A program made the translations under genes and the position numbers. This document shows positions 6,633-6,861 of a DNA stretch of 6,861 nt, piece by piece. Every line of letters begins with the position of its first letter. Position 1 is the stretch's first letter. This stretch comes from Acidobacteriota bacterium (GTDB lineage Bacteria > Acidobacteriota > Terriglobia > Bryobacterales > Bryobacteraceae), in the NCBI GenBank assembly GCA_947505565.1, contig CANNLB010000142.1:1-6861 (forward strand). The letters are read 5' to 3'. Below the pieces are notes generated by a model. That model ran no database searches, was not told where the DNA came from, and saw only the letters and a list, made by a program, of their open reading frames with translations.

Positions 6633-6860
6633 ATGGAAAGTATCGACTGGTCAGATTGTTCTTTGGTCGAAATCAAACTCGGGGCGCAAGGCGGCTCTCC
6701 TCTCCTGCGGGGCACCCGTCTGCCTGTTGCTGCCATTGTCGACAACTTTGAATACTGCGTCGGTGTCGCCGAGATATCGGAGTAGTTTGAAGTACCGATC
6801 GAATCGGTCCAGGCCATCGTGACCTAGGCCAAGAGCCACCGCGTTGCGCATCGTGTTTGA
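6633..6860 (+). pseudogene. DUF433 (VapB-like antitoxin) gene interrupted by two TAG stops
   Basis: From ATG 6633 the frame reads MESIDWSDCSLVEIKLGAQG, then SPLLRGTRLPVAAIVDNFEY and GVAEISE. This is the DUF433 pattern (PF04255): an N-terminal strand region, the hallmark RGTR-(L/M)-PV motif, and the start of a helix-turn-helix. A TAG (6783-6785) interrupts where Gln would be expected before FEVP. The frame then continues FEVPIESVQAIVT, meets a second TAG (6825-6827), and ends AKSHRVAHRV with TGA at 6858-6860, for 75 codons in all, the normal size. DUF433 proteins are DNA-binding antitoxins usually followed by a DUF5615 PIN-like toxin gene, which would lie just beyond the window. A truncated 50-residue product would lack the recognition helix. 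GGA about ten bases before the ATG is a plausible ribosome binding site. Confidence 0.8.
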
Positions 6861-6861
6861 T

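Noticed and set aside
6371..6817. 148-codon minus-strand open frame
   Set aside because: It is largely antisense to the DUF433 relic and shows no domain; it probably reflects base composition.
4021..6860. Reassignment of TAG to an amino acid
   Set aside because: The expected residues differ, the same genes also carry frameshifts and deletions, and the intact glycosyltransferase uses TAG as its stop, followed soon by another TAG in frame.
1..6861. CRISPR array, tRNA, rRNA or complete insertion sequence
   Set aside because: No regularly spaced repeats, tRNA-like cloverleaf, rRNA sequence or transposase with terminal inverted repeats was seen by eye in either strand.

Overview
The window is bacterial, GC-rich DNA. 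It most resembles an acidobacterial chromosome (Bryobacterales/Solibacter-like), but this is inferred from gene content and style, not from a marker gene. It divides into an intact left part (1-4024) and a decayed right part (4021-6861).

Left part, minus strand. Three genes run in one direction and probably form one operon, in transcription order: a secreted LolA-like protein (1817-2509), the hopanoid radical SAM enzyme HpnJ (290-1744), and the start of a small DMT/EamA-type membrane transporter (300 to beyond position 1). The transporter start overlaps the hpnJ stop. HpnJ is the best functional anchor: in hopanoid producers it is linked to the cyclitol ether head group of bacteriohopanetetrol. 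A secreted protein and a transporter beside it fit envelope lipid modification and export, but that is inference.

Divergent from this operon, across a 72-bp gap, is one intact plus-strand GT-C-fold membrane glycosyltransferase (2582-4024). Its TAG stop overlaps the TAA of a converging dead gene.

Right part. From 4021 to about 5956 the minus strand holds two head-to-tail pseudogenes of the glycosyltransferase 39 (ArnT/PMT-like) family. Comparing them to each other exposes the damage: frameshifts (some in homopolymers), two in-frame TAGs where a Trp is expected, two sizeable deletions in the downstream copy, and loss of the stop codon between them. Then follow about 680 bp (5957-6632) with no recognisable gene. 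At the right edge is a plus-strand DUF433 (VapB-like antitoxin) gene interrupted by two TAG codons.

I see no convincing new system. The points most worth a second look are the hpnJ gene neighbourhood, the paired GT39 wrecks with their readable deletion history, and the fact that all four in-frame stops in the decayed genes are TAG.
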